The notes below the pieces were generated by a model. That model was not told where the DNA came from, did no database searches, and saw only the letters and a program-made list of their open reading frames with translations. A stretch of DNA of 64,000 nucleotides, taken from Kitasatospora kifunensis. GTDB taxonomy: Bacteria; Actinomycetota; Actinomycetes; Streptomycetales; Streptomycetaceae. The translations under genes were made by a program, and so were the position numbers. Shown here in pieces: positions 52,873-61,079 of the stretch (within the stretch, counting starts at the first letter, position 1; each line of letters starts with the position of its first letter). The stretch covers positions 7,130,001-7,194,000 of the forward strand of contig NZ_JACHJV010000001.1 in the NCBI RefSeq assembly GCF_014203855.1, written 5' to 3'.

Positions 52873-54282
52873 ATGAGCACCACGCACTACGACGTCGTTG
52901 TCCTGGGAGCGGGCCCGGGTGGCTACACCGCGGCTGTCCGTTCGGCTCAGCTCGGCCTGAAGACGGCCGTGATCGAGGAGAAGTACTGGGGCGGGGTCTG
53001 CCTCAACGTCGGCTGCATCCCCTCGAAGGCACTGCTGCGCAACGCCGAGCTGGCCACCATCTTCACCCGCGAGGCGAAGACCTTCGGCATCAAGGTCGAG
53101 GGCCAGGTCACCTTCGACTACCGCGAGGCCTACCTGCGCAGCCGCAAGGTGGCCGATGGCCGGGTGGCCGGCATCCACTACCTGATGAAGAAGAACGCGA
53201 TCGATGAGTACGACGGTCGCGGCACCTTCATCGACGACCACACCCTGCAGGTCGCGCTGAGCGCGGGCGGTTTTGCCACCGTCACCTTCGACCACGTGAT
53301 CATCGCGGCCGGCGCCACCACCCGCCTGCTGCCCGGTACCTCGCTCAGCGACCGGGTGGTGACCTACGAGGAGCAGATCCTCACCGACACGCTGCCCGAG
53401 AGCATCATCATCGCCGGTGCCGGTGCGATCGGCGTCGAGTTCGCCTACGTGCTGAACAGCTACGGCGTGCAGGTGACGATCGTCGAGTTCCTGGACCGGA
53501 TGGTGCCGCTGGAGGACGCCGACATCTCCGCCGAGCTGGCCAAGCAGTACAAGAAGCTCGGCATCCAGGTCCTCACCTCGACCCGGGTGGACTCGATCGA
53601 CGACAGCGACCCGAACGCCAAGGTCAAGGTCACCGTCACTCGCAACGGCCAGCAGGAGGTGCTGGAGGCCGACAAGGTGCTCCAGGCGATCGGCTTCGCG
53701 CCCCGGGTCAAGGGCTACGGCCTGGAGGCCACCGGTGTCGCCCTGACCGAGCGCGGCGCGATCGCGGTGGACGGGCGCGGCCGCACCAACGTGCCGCACA
53801 TCTTCGCCATCGGCGACGTGACGGCCAAGCTGATGCTGGCACACGCGGCCGAGGCCATGGCCGTGATCGCGGCCGAGACCATCGGCGGCGCGGAGACCAT
53901 GGAGGTGGACTTCGTGATGATCCCGCGGGCCACCTACTGCCAGCCGCAGGTGGCCAGCTTCGGCTACACCGAGGCGCAGGCCCGCGAGCAGGGCTTCGAC
54001 GTCAAGGTCGCCAAGTTCCCGTTCACCGCGAACGGTAAGGCGCACGGTCTGGGCCACCCGATCGGCTTCGTCAAGGTGATCAGCGACGCCAAGTACGGCG
54101 AGCTGCTGGGCGCCCACCTGATCGGCCCCGAGGTCACCGAGCTGCTGCCCGAGCTGACGCTGGCCCAGCAGTGGGACCTGACGGTGCACGAGGTGGCCCG
54201 CAACGTGCACGCCCACCCGACCCTGGGCGAGGCGGTCAAGGAGGCCATCCACGGCCTGGCCGGGCACATGATCAACTTCTGA
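52873..54282 (+). CDS. lpdA: Dihydrolipoyl dehydrogenase
   Basis: A 469-residue FAD disulfide oxidoreductase, E3 of the 2-oxoacid dehydrogenase complexes. FAD motif VLGAGPGGYTAAVRSAQLG; redox disulfide WGGVCLNVGCIPSKALL; NAD motif IIAGAGAIGVEFAYVLNSYG; second FAD motif IFAIGDVT; and the His-Glu active-site pair in VHAHPTLGEAVKEA. It reoxidises dihydrolipoyl groups with NAD+. ATG 52873 follows GAACGAGGA. A strong terminator lies right after it. Confidence 0.96.
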   Translation: MSTTHYDVVVLGAGPGGYTAAVRSAQLGLKTAVIEEKYWGGVCLNVGCIPSKALLRNAELATIFTREAKTFGIKVEGQVTFDYREAYLRSRKVADGRVAGIHYLMKKNAIDEYDGRGTFIDDHTLQVALSAGGFATVTFDHVIIAAGATTRLLPGTSLSDRVVTYEEQILTDTLPESIIIAGAGAIGVEFAYVLNSYGVQVTIVEFLDRMVPLEDADISAELAKQYKKLGIQVLTSTRVDSIDDSDPNAKVKVTVTRNGQQEVLEADKVLQAIGFAPRVKGYGLEATGVALTERGAIAVDGRGRTNVPHIFAIGDVTAKLMLAHAAEAMAVIAAETIGGAETMEVDFVMIPRATYCQPQVASFGYTEAQAREQGFDVKVAKFPFTANGKAHGLGHPIGFVKVISDAKYGELLGAHLIGPEVTELLPELTLAQQWDLTVHEVARNVHAHPTLGEAVKEAIHGLAGHMINF

Positions 54283-54291
54283 TGCACGATC

Positions 54292-54334
54292 GATCGGCCT
54301 GGGTTCTGACGCTCGGTCAGAACCCAGGCCGATC
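54292..54334. terminator. 19-bp perfect hairpin terminator
   Basis: Arms 54292-54310 and 54316-54334 pair perfectly around GCTCG. It sits between lpdA and the convergent GH16-acyltransferase gene and can serve both. Confidence 0.9.
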
Positions 54335-54350
54335 AGGGTATTTGCCTCGA

Positions 54351-57323
54351 TCAGGGTCGACTGGCGACGGACACGTACTTCACCCGCATCGGGTGCCCCG
54401 GCTCGGTGGCCGGCGACACCGAGCCGCCGAACGCGGCGGGCAGGCCGCCGCCGACCGCGACGTCCAGGATCAGGAAGACCCCGTGGTGCACGGCCCGGTC
54501 CCAGGTGGCCGGGTCCATCTGGGCCGCCGTCACCCGGTGGTACTCCTTGCCGTCCAGGTACCAGCGCACCTGCTCGGGGCTGGTGGAGAAGTCCACCTCC
54601 ACCGCATAGGTGTGGAAGCCCCCCTGGCAGGCCGGGCACGGCTGTTCGCCCGAACCCAGGCCCTGCGGCTCCTGGCAGGGCCCGCCCTGGGCGGTGCCGC
54701 AGTGCATGGTGCCGAAGACCGAACCGGCCCCGTTCACCGACTCCATGACGTCCAGCTCGCCGATCCCGGGCCAGCCGGTGTAGCCGTCGCGCAGACCCGC
54801 GCCAAGGGTCCAGAAGGCGGGCCAGTAGCCGGCCGCGGCCGGGCCGCTGACCTGGGGCAGCTGGATCGAGGCCTCGATCCGCAGGACCCCGCCGGGCGGT
54901 GGCGCGAAGTCGGCGCGCTTGGATTCGAGGCGCCCCGAACTCCACTGTCCGTTCTGCCTGGTGGGTGTGATCTCCAAGGACCCCTGCCCGTCCAGCTGGA
55001 CGTTGGCGGTGGCGTCGGTCATCGTCTCCAGCTCGCCGGTGCCCCACTGGGCGGCGGGGCACCCGGGATAGCAGGTCCCGGTGTCGTACTGCCAGAGTTG
55101 GCCCGAGGGCTTGGCGCCGGCCGGTCCCTGGAAGTCGTCGCGCAGCAGCTGGGTCCAGCCGGCCTGCGGGGTGGGCCCGGCTGCGGGTGCGCCCGCCGGC
55201 GAAACCAACCCGCCGTCCACCAACAGCCGTTCCAGGCGCGGGGTGAGCACCACCACCGCGACGTTGGTCAGGTGCGCGTCGTCGCGGTAGAGCAGGATCC
55301 GTTGCAGCACGGCGGGGCAGGTGGGCCCCGATCCGGGGCAGAGCACCTGGTTGACGGAGACCGCGTGCACCCCGGGTTCGCGCCCGGCGGCGATCGAATC
55401 GGCCAGCGGGTCGGGCCAGTTCGCCTTGGCGCGCGGGAAGTCGCAGGCGCCCGGATCCCCGGTGTGGCCCGAGACGCAGGTCGGGACGTCCTGGCCGGGG
55501 ATCGGGGTGTCCGTCAGATAGACGATCGGCACGCCCAGCGCGCGCAGCGGGGTCAGGGTCTGTTCCCAGGCCTGGGCGAGCAGTTGGTCGTCCTCGGTGT
55601 AGCGGTTGAGCGAGCCGACCACGATCAGCCGCGGCTTTGGCTCGCGCTGCAGCCGGGCCAGGCTGTCCGCCCGCCAACTGTCGCACTCCCGGTAGGTTCG
55701 CCCCAACTGCGGGTTGGTCACTGTCAGTTGTGGCAGCGGGCAGCCCTGCTTGACCAACTCCTCCAAGGCCCAGTGTCGTTCGGCCGCGATCGCGAGCACC
55801 GAGGAGAACCACTGGCCCGCGTGCGAGTCGCCGAGCAGCACGATCCGGTCGGTGCTCGCGGTGTCGCCGGTGTTGCCGAACAGGCAGGGCGGGCTGCTGG
55901 TCGCCGCCGGTGGGACTTCGCAGGCACCGTCCGGCGGGAAGTCCTTGCGAGCCTGGGCGGCGCTCGGCACGATCGTCTGCGCGGCGTGTGCGTCAGCGGG
56001 AAGCAGCAGCGAGCTGCCGGTGCTGGCGCCCGGCGGCAGGCCCGCCAGGTTCACCGGCGTGCCCGGCCCGAGCACGCGCAGCGTGCCGGTGCCCACCACC
56101 AGCGCGAGCACGACCGGGACGATGATCGCGCTCAGTCCCAAGGAGAGTCCGCGGCGCGGCAGTTCGTTGACCACGGGGTTGCTCCGCAGTGGCCGCTCGA
56201 CCCAGCGCAGGCAGGCCAGCGCGGGCAGCGCGGCGCCCGCCGTGAGCGCGACCTTGACCGGCCAGCCGAGCGTGCCGAACTTCGCCTGCGCCAGTACCAG
56301 CACCGGCCAGTGCCACAGGTAGAGGTTGTAGGAGAGTCGCCCGATCGCTCGCGGTGCGGCCGTCGCCAGCAGGCGTCCAGGTCCGATCGGCCGGGTGTGC
56401 GGCGCCTCGCCCCGGCCCGGGGTGCCGGCCAGGATCACCGCCGCGGTGCCGAGCGTGGGCAGCAGTGCGGCGTACCCCGGATAGGGCGTGCTCGCCGTGA
56501 ACACCACCACCGACCAGCCGATCAGCGCTGCTCCGGCCCAGCCCACCAGCGCGCGCAGCGGGCGCGGCCCGGGCAGCCGGTGCCAGGGCAACAGCGCGAG
56601 CAGCGCGCCGACGCCGAACTGCCAGACCCGGCTGGGCGATCCGAGATAGGCCAGCGACACCTCGCGGTGCGTCCAGCCCAGCGCCAGCAGGAAGGAGACG
56701 ACGGTGGCCAGTGCGGCGGTCGCCACCACCACGCCCCGGATCGCCTGGTCCCGCCGAACTTGACGGTGCATCAGATAGACCAGGAGGGCCAGCAGCGGCG
56801 CCCAGAGCAGGTAGAACTGCTCCTCGACGGCGAGTGACCAGAAGTGCAGCAGCGGGCTGGGATCGCGACCCGCTGCCAGGTAGTCGGTCTGCTGGGCGAC
56901 GAAGCGCCAGTTGGCCACCGACAGCGCCGAGGCCAGCACGTCGTACTCAAGATCGGTGCGGCGCAGCGGCGCGGTGAACCAGACGCCCGCCACCGCCACC
57001 ACCGCCAGCACCAGCGCCGCCGAGGGCAGCAGCCGCCGGGCCCGGCGGGAGAAGAACTCGGCCAGCCGGATCCGTCCGGTGGCTATCGCCTCGCGCAGCA
57101 GCAGGCCGGTGATCAGATAGCCGGAGATCACGAAGAAGACGTCCACGCCGACGAAGCCGCCGGCCAGGTGCGGGATGCCGGCGTGAAAGGCGAGGACGGC
57201 CAGCAGCGCCACCGCACGCAGCCCCTCGATGTCGGGCCGGAAGCCCGGGGCCTCGGTGCGCGCGGCAGAGCCGGCCCCCGGTCCGGAGCGCGGTTCGCGA
57301 GTCGAAAGAGTACTCAGGGTCAT
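54351..57323 (-). CDS. Fusion of acyltransferase-3, SGNH and GH16 domains
   Basis: One 990-residue protein. Residues 28-400: OafA/OatA-like membrane acyltransferase, about ten helices, starting FRPDIEGLRAVALLAVLAFH, with FVISGYLITGLLLRE. Residues 490-705: SGNH domain, GDSHAGQW at 498 and DDAH at 681. Residues 723-990: family 16 glycoside hydrolase with nucleophile Glu856, Asp858 and acid/base Glu861 in GELDVMESVNG. It would add acyl groups to a polysaccharide and cleave beta-glucan or a similar chain outside the cell. ATG 57323, 14 nt after the GT2 gene; no frameshift or stop between domains. Confidence 0.92.
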   Translation of the reverse strand: MTLSTLSTREPRSGPGAGSAARTEAPGFRPDIEGLRAVALLAVLAFHAGIPHLAGGFVGVDVFFVISGYLITGLLLREAIATGRIRLAEFFSRRARRLLPSAALVLAVVAVAGVWFTAPLRRTDLEYDVLASALSVANWRFVAQQTDYLAAGRDPSPLLHFWSLAVEEQFYLLWAPLLALLVYLMHRQVRRDQAIRGVVVATAALATVVSFLLALGWTHREVSLAYLGSPSRVWQFGVGALLALLPWHRLPGPRPLRALVGWAGAALIGWSVVVFTASTPYPGYAALLPTLGTAAVILAGTPGRGEAPHTRPIGPGRLLATAAPRAIGRLSYNLYLWHWPVLVLAQAKFGTLGWPVKVALTAGAALPALACLRWVERPLRSNPVVNELPRRGLSLGLSAIIVPVVLALVVGTGTLRVLGPGTPVNLAGLPPGASTGSSLLLPADAHAAQTIVPSAAQARKDFPPDGACEVPPAATSSPPCLFGNTGDTASTDRIVLLGDSHAGQWFSSVLAIAAERHWALEELVKQGCPLPQLTVTNPQLGRTYRECDSWRADSLARLQREPKPRLIVVGSLNRYTEDDQLLAQAWEQTLTPLRALGVPIVYLTDTPIPGQDVPTCVSGHTGDPGACDFPRAKANWPDPLADSIAAGREPGVHAVSVNQVLCPGSGPTCPAVLQRILLYRDDAHLTNVAVVVLTPRLERLLVDGGLVSPAGAPAAGPTPQAGWTQLLRDDFQGPAGAKPSGQLWQYDTGTCYPGCPAAQWGTGELETMTDATANVQLDGQGSLEITPTRQNGQWSSGRLESKRADFAPPPGGVLRIEASIQLPQVSGPAAAGYWPAFWTLGAGLRDGYTGWPGIGELDVMESVNGAGSVFGTMHCGTAQGGPCQEPQGLGSGEQPCPACQGGFHTYAVEVDFSTSPEQVRWYLDGKEYHRVTAAQMDPATWDRAVHHGVFLILDVAVGGGLPAAFGGSVSPATEPGHPMRVKYVSVASRP

Positions 57324-57337
57324 CTTGTGGCGCCCCT

Positions 57338-59086
57338 TCAGCCGAGCCAGGTCAGCATCGGGCTGACCCAACCGGAGGCGAGCAGTGCGGTCAGGGCGAG
57401 GGCGGCGGTCACGGCCAGGCCTTCCGGCCAGCGCCGGGGCAGCACGGCGGCGCCGGCGGGTCGGTCGGCGCGGCCCGTGCGGCCGACCAGGGTGAACAGG
57501 CCCAACAGGGCGGACAGGGCCCGCACGGTACGCGCGGGCACGGCGCGCCGCGCCTTCGGGGCGCGGTTCGAACGCAGTTGGGCCAGCAGGTCGCGGATCA
57601 GTGGCAGGCCGAGCTGGCACTGGACCACCAGGTAGAGCCCCAGACCCCAGGTGGGCCCCCAGCCCTGCCCGGCCACGTCCAGCGCGAGGCCGACGGCGGC
57701 CGCCAGGATCGAGCCGGCCGTCCAGCCGAGGGCGACCAGCACCACCCGCCGCGCCAGCCCGCCGGGCCTGGCCGCCTGGGCACCGGTGGGCACCCAGGCG
57801 GCGCTGCGCCCGCGCAGGGTGTGCAGGAAGGCGGCGCCGGCCGCCACGCTCATCAGCACATTGGCCCGGATCACCTCAACCCGCCAGCGCGTGCGGCTGA
57901 CCCGGGGCAGCAGCACGTGCCACAGCCAGAGCGGAGCGAGCAGCGGCAGCACGTGCCAGGGCCTGATCTGCTCGGGGTAGCAGTACATCATCACCAGCGG
58001 CGGCAGCGGAGCCGCGAAGAGGTTCACCGCCATGGTCAGGTAGCCCACGATGCCTTCGTAGAAGCACAGGCGCATCCGCCAGGGCGCGCGCATCCGCTTC
58101 AGGTCGCGGCTGGTGAGCAGGTGCAGGTTGCCCATCGCCCAGCGGTACTGCTGGTTGACGAAGGAGGTCAGGCTGTCCGGCGAGGTGCCCTTGGCGAGCA
58201 GCACCGGCACGTAGAGGGTGCGGAAACCCCGTTCGTAGAGGGCAAGTCCGGTGTACATGTCCTCGCTGTGGTCGAGCTTGGCGAAGCCGCCGGCCGCCTC
58301 GATCGCGGTGCGTCGGTAGACGGCGTTGCTGCCGCAGCAGATGGCCGCGTCGCTGGCGTCCCTGGAGGGCTGGATCCAGCGGAAGAACCACTCCTGGGCC
58401 GAGCCGGCCGCGCGCTCCAGCCAGCTCATCGAGGCATCGGTGTCGAAGCACTGCGGGCTCTGCACGATGCCGATCGCCGGGTCGGCGAAGTACGGCACCA
58501 GGTGGTGCAGGAAGTCCGCGCGCGGGGCGAAGTCGGCGTCCAGGATGGCGATGTACTCGGCCTGGCCGAGGGTCAGCGCGTGGTTGAGGTTGCCGGCCTT
58601 CTTCAGCCTGCCGCGGTCCGGACGGACCACGTACCGGTAGCCGAACTCCGCTGCCAGATCGGCGACTTCGGATCGGTCGCCGTCGTCGAGCACCCAGACG
58701 GCGAGCTCGCCCGGCCACCGCACGGCCTGCACGGCGCGGTAGGCGTTCGCCAGCACCTCCAGCGGTTCGCCGCAGGTGGGCAGGTAGAGGTCGACGCTCG
58801 GCGCCTGGGCCGGTCGCCAGGCCCGCAGCAGGACTTCGTGCGACTGCCGGGTGAGTCGGCGCCCGCGCAGGCTGTTGAGCGAGGAGAGCGCGAGGGCCAG
58901 CACATTGAGTGCCAGCACCGCGAGGAAGGCCCAGAGCGCTGGTGTGCGCAGGGCGAAGGTGAGCATCGTCGCCGCCGTCAGGACGAAGGCGAGAGAGGTG
59001 CAGAGCAGGACCCACCGGCGTTGCGGACCGAAGTACCAGTAGAGCTCCTGGTCGTTCGGAGGCGCCGGAAGGTGATGGACAGTCAT
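57338..59086 (-). CDS. Membrane GT2 glycosyltransferase, cellulose-synthase-like
   Basis: A 582-residue processive-type family 2 glycosyltransferase. Two N-terminal helices precede the catalytic domain: DDG (~134), DAD in YIAILDADFAP (183-185), ED in LDHSEDMYT (275-276) and QQYRW (312-316), the D-D-D-QxxRW pattern of cellulose and glucan synthases. About six helices follow. No PilZ domain. It should polymerise a beta-linked glycan and pass it through the membrane. ATG 59084-59086 follows GGGGG. Likely operon with the acyltransferase-GH16 gene. Confidence 0.9.
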   Translation of the reverse strand: MTVHHLPAPPNDQELYWYFGPQRRWVLLCTSLAFVLTAATMLTFALRTPALWAFLAVLALNVLALALSSLNSLRGRRLTRQSHEVLLRAWRPAQAPSVDLYLPTCGEPLEVLANAYRAVQAVRWPGELAVWVLDDGDRSEVADLAAEFGYRYVVRPDRGRLKKAGNLNHALTLGQAEYIAILDADFAPRADFLHHLVPYFADPAIGIVQSPQCFDTDASMSWLERAAGSAQEWFFRWIQPSRDASDAAICCGSNAVYRRTAIEAAGGFAKLDHSEDMYTGLALYERGFRTLYVPVLLAKGTSPDSLTSFVNQQYRWAMGNLHLLTSRDLKRMRAPWRMRLCFYEGIVGYLTMAVNLFAAPLPPLVMMYCYPEQIRPWHVLPLLAPLWLWHVLLPRVSRTRWRVEVIRANVLMSVAAGAAFLHTLRGRSAAWVPTGAQAARPGGLARRVVLVALGWTAGSILAAAVGLALDVAGQGWGPTWGLGLYLVVQCQLGLPLIRDLLAQLRSNRAPKARRAVPARTVRALSALLGLFTLVGRTGRADRPAGAAVLPRRWPEGLAVTAALALTALLASGWVSPMLTWLG

Positions 59087-59196
59087 ATGGCCCCCACAGC
59101 CGTGTCGACAGCTTCCGGGGACCACAGTAGCGGATTGGTATAGACCACTGATACGTGGCAGATGAACACCGTGCAACGTTGGAGTGGGGATCGACG

Positions 59197-59232
59197 CCGA
59201 CAGCCCCCCACCGAACGGTGGGGGGCTGTCGG
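59197..59232. terminator. 17-bp perfect hairpin terminator
   Basis: Arms 59197-59213 and 59216-59232 pair perfectly around AA. It lies 24 bp beyond the rodlin-like gene's stop on the minus strand and ahead of the GT2 gene, so most rodlin transcripts should end before GT2. Confidence 0.87.
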
Positions 59233-59256
59233 GGCCGGTGGCGGATGGTCCGCCGC

Positions 59257-59601
59257 TCAGCCGATCGCGTGCGAGAGCAGCGCGCCGTCGCCGTTGCCCT
59301 GGGTGGTGTGGCCGACGTTGCAGATCTGGTGCTGCTGCTGGTTGGCGATCGGCACATCCACCTGGACCGGGACCAGGATGCCGACCTGCACGTGGTGCAC
59401 CTCGGGCAGGCAGAGGTTGGTGTTGTCCAGGGTGTGGTACGCCGCGCTGTGGTTGCCGTTGGTGCCGTCGTTGTTGGTGCCCCCGTCGCCCGAGATCGAG
59501 GCGGCCGAGCCGTCGGCGTTGCCGATCGCCATGGCCGGGGCGGCCAGCGCGGCCAGCGACGCGACAGCGATACCGGTGCTCGCCAGAGCCTTCTTGAGCA
59601 T
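59257..59601 (-). CDS. Rodlin-like secreted protein
   Basis: A 114-residue exported protein. The signal peptide (MLKKALASTGIAVASLAALA, ending AMAIGN) and the mature pattern fit rodlins: an Asn/Gly-rich start, a middle (CLPEVHHVQVGILVPVQVDV), then the conserved NQQ...QIC and GDGALLSH. Rodlins form the paired rodlets on aerial hyphae with chaplins. It is slightly shorter than RdlA/RdlB (about 130 residues). GAGAGGAAA precedes the ATG. No chaplin or second rodlin gene is visible. Confidence 0.78.
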   Translation of the reverse strand: MLKKALASTGIAVASLAALAAPAMAIGNADGSAASISGDGGTNNDGTNGNHSAAYHTLDNTNLCLPEVHHVQVGILVPVQVDVPIANQQQHQICNVGHTTQGNGDGALLSHAIG

Positions 59602-59769
59602 GGGTCATTTCCTCTCGACAGGGCCGGCGGGCGCTGTTCGGGCCGCGGTGCCGGCTTCGTTCCGACGCCGGGTTCAACGCGCTGACCTGCGAGAGGACAC
59701 TGGTCGGCGGCGGGAGTCACTCGTCCGGAGTGGTGCGTGCCACCCGCCGCGCAGGGGATCGGGAGCGGG

Positions 59770-60399
59770 TCAGGCGGTCGGCCAGTGGCGGCGGCCCAGG
59801 CTGATCAGCCGCAGCTGGTCGCGGGCCAGTGCGGCAATCCGACGCTCGGCGGCCGGGGAGTTCGCGGGGGCCTCGAGGAATGCGGCGGCGGTGGCCACCA
59901 GGTGCTCGACGTAGAGTCCGGCGAGCATCCGCAGGTCCGCGGCGCTCCAGCCGGCGCTCTGCGGCTGGGTGCCGAGGGCCGCCGCGGTCTCGTCGGTGAA
60001 GACCGCCAGTTCGGCCGCGATCGCCTCGCGCACCCGCTGCACCCCGCCGTGCCGCTCGCGGGCCAGGAAGCGGATGTGGGCCCGGTGTTCGCGCACGTGC
60101 CGGGCGATCACCGTGATCGTCCCGTCGATCAGCTGCTCGGCGTCGCCCTGCTCGGCCAGGATCGTGCGGATCATCAGGTGCAGGCTCTGCAGCGACTCGG
60201 TGACCAGGACCACGCCGAGTTCGTCCAGATCGCGGAAGTGCCGGTAGAAGCCGGCGGGGGAGAGCCCGGCCTCCCGGGTCACCTCCCGTACGCCGAGTCC
60301 GCTGAGGTTCTGGTGCTCCAGCAGCCGCAGTCCGGCATCGAGCAGTGCGCGGCGGCTCTGCTCCTTCTGGGCGGCTCTGGTTCCGACGGTGTGACTCAC
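59770..60399 (-). CDS. TetR-family regulator
   Basis: A 209-residue regulator from GTG 60399. DNA-binding domain: RRALLDAGLRLLEHQ, LGVREVTREAGLSPAGFYRHF. The C-terminal part is helical. It is close to the FabR/DesT-like group in which the helix-turn-helix ends SPAGFYRHFRDLDELG. Two AACA-N2-TGTT palindromes lie between it and the divergent small membrane-protein genes and probably bind it. Confidence 0.87.
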   Translation of the reverse strand: MSHTVGTRAAQKEQSRRALLDAGLRLLEHQNLSGLGVREVTREAGLSPAGFYRHFRDLDELGVVLVTESLQSLHLMIRTILAEQGDAEQLIDGTITVIARHVREHRAHIRFLARERHGGVQRVREAIAAELAVFTDETAAALGTQPQSAGWSAADLRMLAGLYVEHLVATAAAFLEAPANSPAAERRIAALARDQLRLISLGRRHWPTA

Positions 60400-60409
60400 A
60401 TCATTCAGT

Positions 60410-60467
60410 AAACAACTGTTTGCCGACCTGCGCCAGCGTAGAGTGGAGATGTCGGCGAACACTTGTT
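60410..60467. promoter_or_regulatory. Paired TetR operators AACA-N2-TGTT
   Basis: AAACA-AC-TGTTT (60410-60421) and AACA-CT-TGTT (60458-60467) are perfect palindromes with centres 47 bp apart in the 134-bp divergent region. One lies close to the regulator start and one closer to the small membrane-protein gene. Confidence 0.65.
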
Positions 60468-60533
60468 AGCTCAGATCGCCGCTCGTGCCTCGGAGCCTCC
60501 TGCCGGGCACCCCTGCCAGCCGAAGGGTCGATC

Positions 60534-60689
60534 ATGTTCTTCTTCATCGCGCTCGCCGCCGCGGGGGTCCTGCTGGGCGCCGCCGCGCACACCACGCTGC
60601 CGCAGTTCCTGGTCGCAGGCGCGGTCATCGGCGCCTGGCTGCTGGCCTTCGGCCTCCGTGAAGGCGCCGCCTGGCTGCGCCACCGCTGA
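60534..60689 (+). CDS. 51-residue membrane protein
   Basis: Two hydrophobic stretches (MFFFIALAAAGVLLGAAAH and FLVAGAVIGAWLLAFGL) make a probable helical hairpin with a short basic tail. AAGGG precedes the ATG. First gene of a two-gene unit divergent from the TetR gene. Function unknown. Confidence 0.65.
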   Translation: MFFFIALAAAGVLLGAAAHTTLPQFLVAGAVIGAWLLAFGLREGAAWLRHR

Positions 60690-60740
60690 CCTGCCGCCAA
60701 CCCAGTCCTACTCGTCGCTCGTCCCGGAAGGGGAAAACCC

Positions 60741-60992
60741 GTGGAAGCTCGGACGCTGACCCGGGAGGCGGACGGGATGGCCGTCGCCTCCTTCGTCCTC
60801 GGCCTGATCGGCCTGCTGCTCTTCAACATCGTCTTCGGGCCGCTCGCGCTGGTCCTCGGCTCGCTGGCGCTGCTGCGCGGCACCGACCGGCGTGGCCGCG
60901 CGCTGCTCGGCCTCGCGCTCGGCGCGGCCGACCTGGCCGTGCTCGCCGCCGAGCTCGTCAACAGCCACGGCGCGCTCTGGAACATCGGCTGA
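60741..60992 (+). CDS. DUF4190-like small membrane protein
   Basis: An 83-residue protein with two helices (ASFVLGLIGLLLFNIVFGPLA and LLGLALGAADLAVLAAE) joined by GTDRRGRALL, the layout of DUF4190. GTG 60741 follows GGAAGGGG. Probably transcribed with the 51-residue membrane protein under the divergent TetR. Role unknown. Confidence 0.78.
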   Translation: MEARTLTREADGMAVASFVLGLIGLLLFNIVFGPLALVLGSLALLRGTDRRGRALLGLALGAADLAVLAAELVNSHGALWNIG

Positions 60993-61011
60993 CGATCCGT
61001 CAATTCCGCGA

Positions 61012-61073
61012 AGTCGCCTGGGAATCCCCAGGCGACTGGGAGGGTCCGCCGGCAGGGAGCCGGCGGACCCTCC
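61012..61073. terminator. Two consecutive hairpin terminators
   Basis: Hairpin 1 has arms 61012-61022 and 61027-61037. Hairpin 2 has 15-bp perfect arms 61039-61053 and 61059-61073. They fill the gap between the DUF4190-like gene and the convergent SGNH hydrolase gene. Confidence 0.88.
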
Positions 61074-61079
61074 TGCCGT

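Noticed and set aside
52675..55812. 1045-codon minus-strand frame spanning lpdA and the 3' part of the fusion gene
   Set aside because: It crosses a strong terminator hairpin and opposes lpdA, whose motifs are complete.
54171..56837. 888-codon plus-strand frame opposite the acyltransferase-GH16 gene
   Set aside because: Shadow frame; the minus-strand protein has three complete domains.
57578..59143. 521-codon plus-strand frame opposite the GT2 gene
   Set aside because: Shadow frame; the GT2 motifs are on the minus strand.
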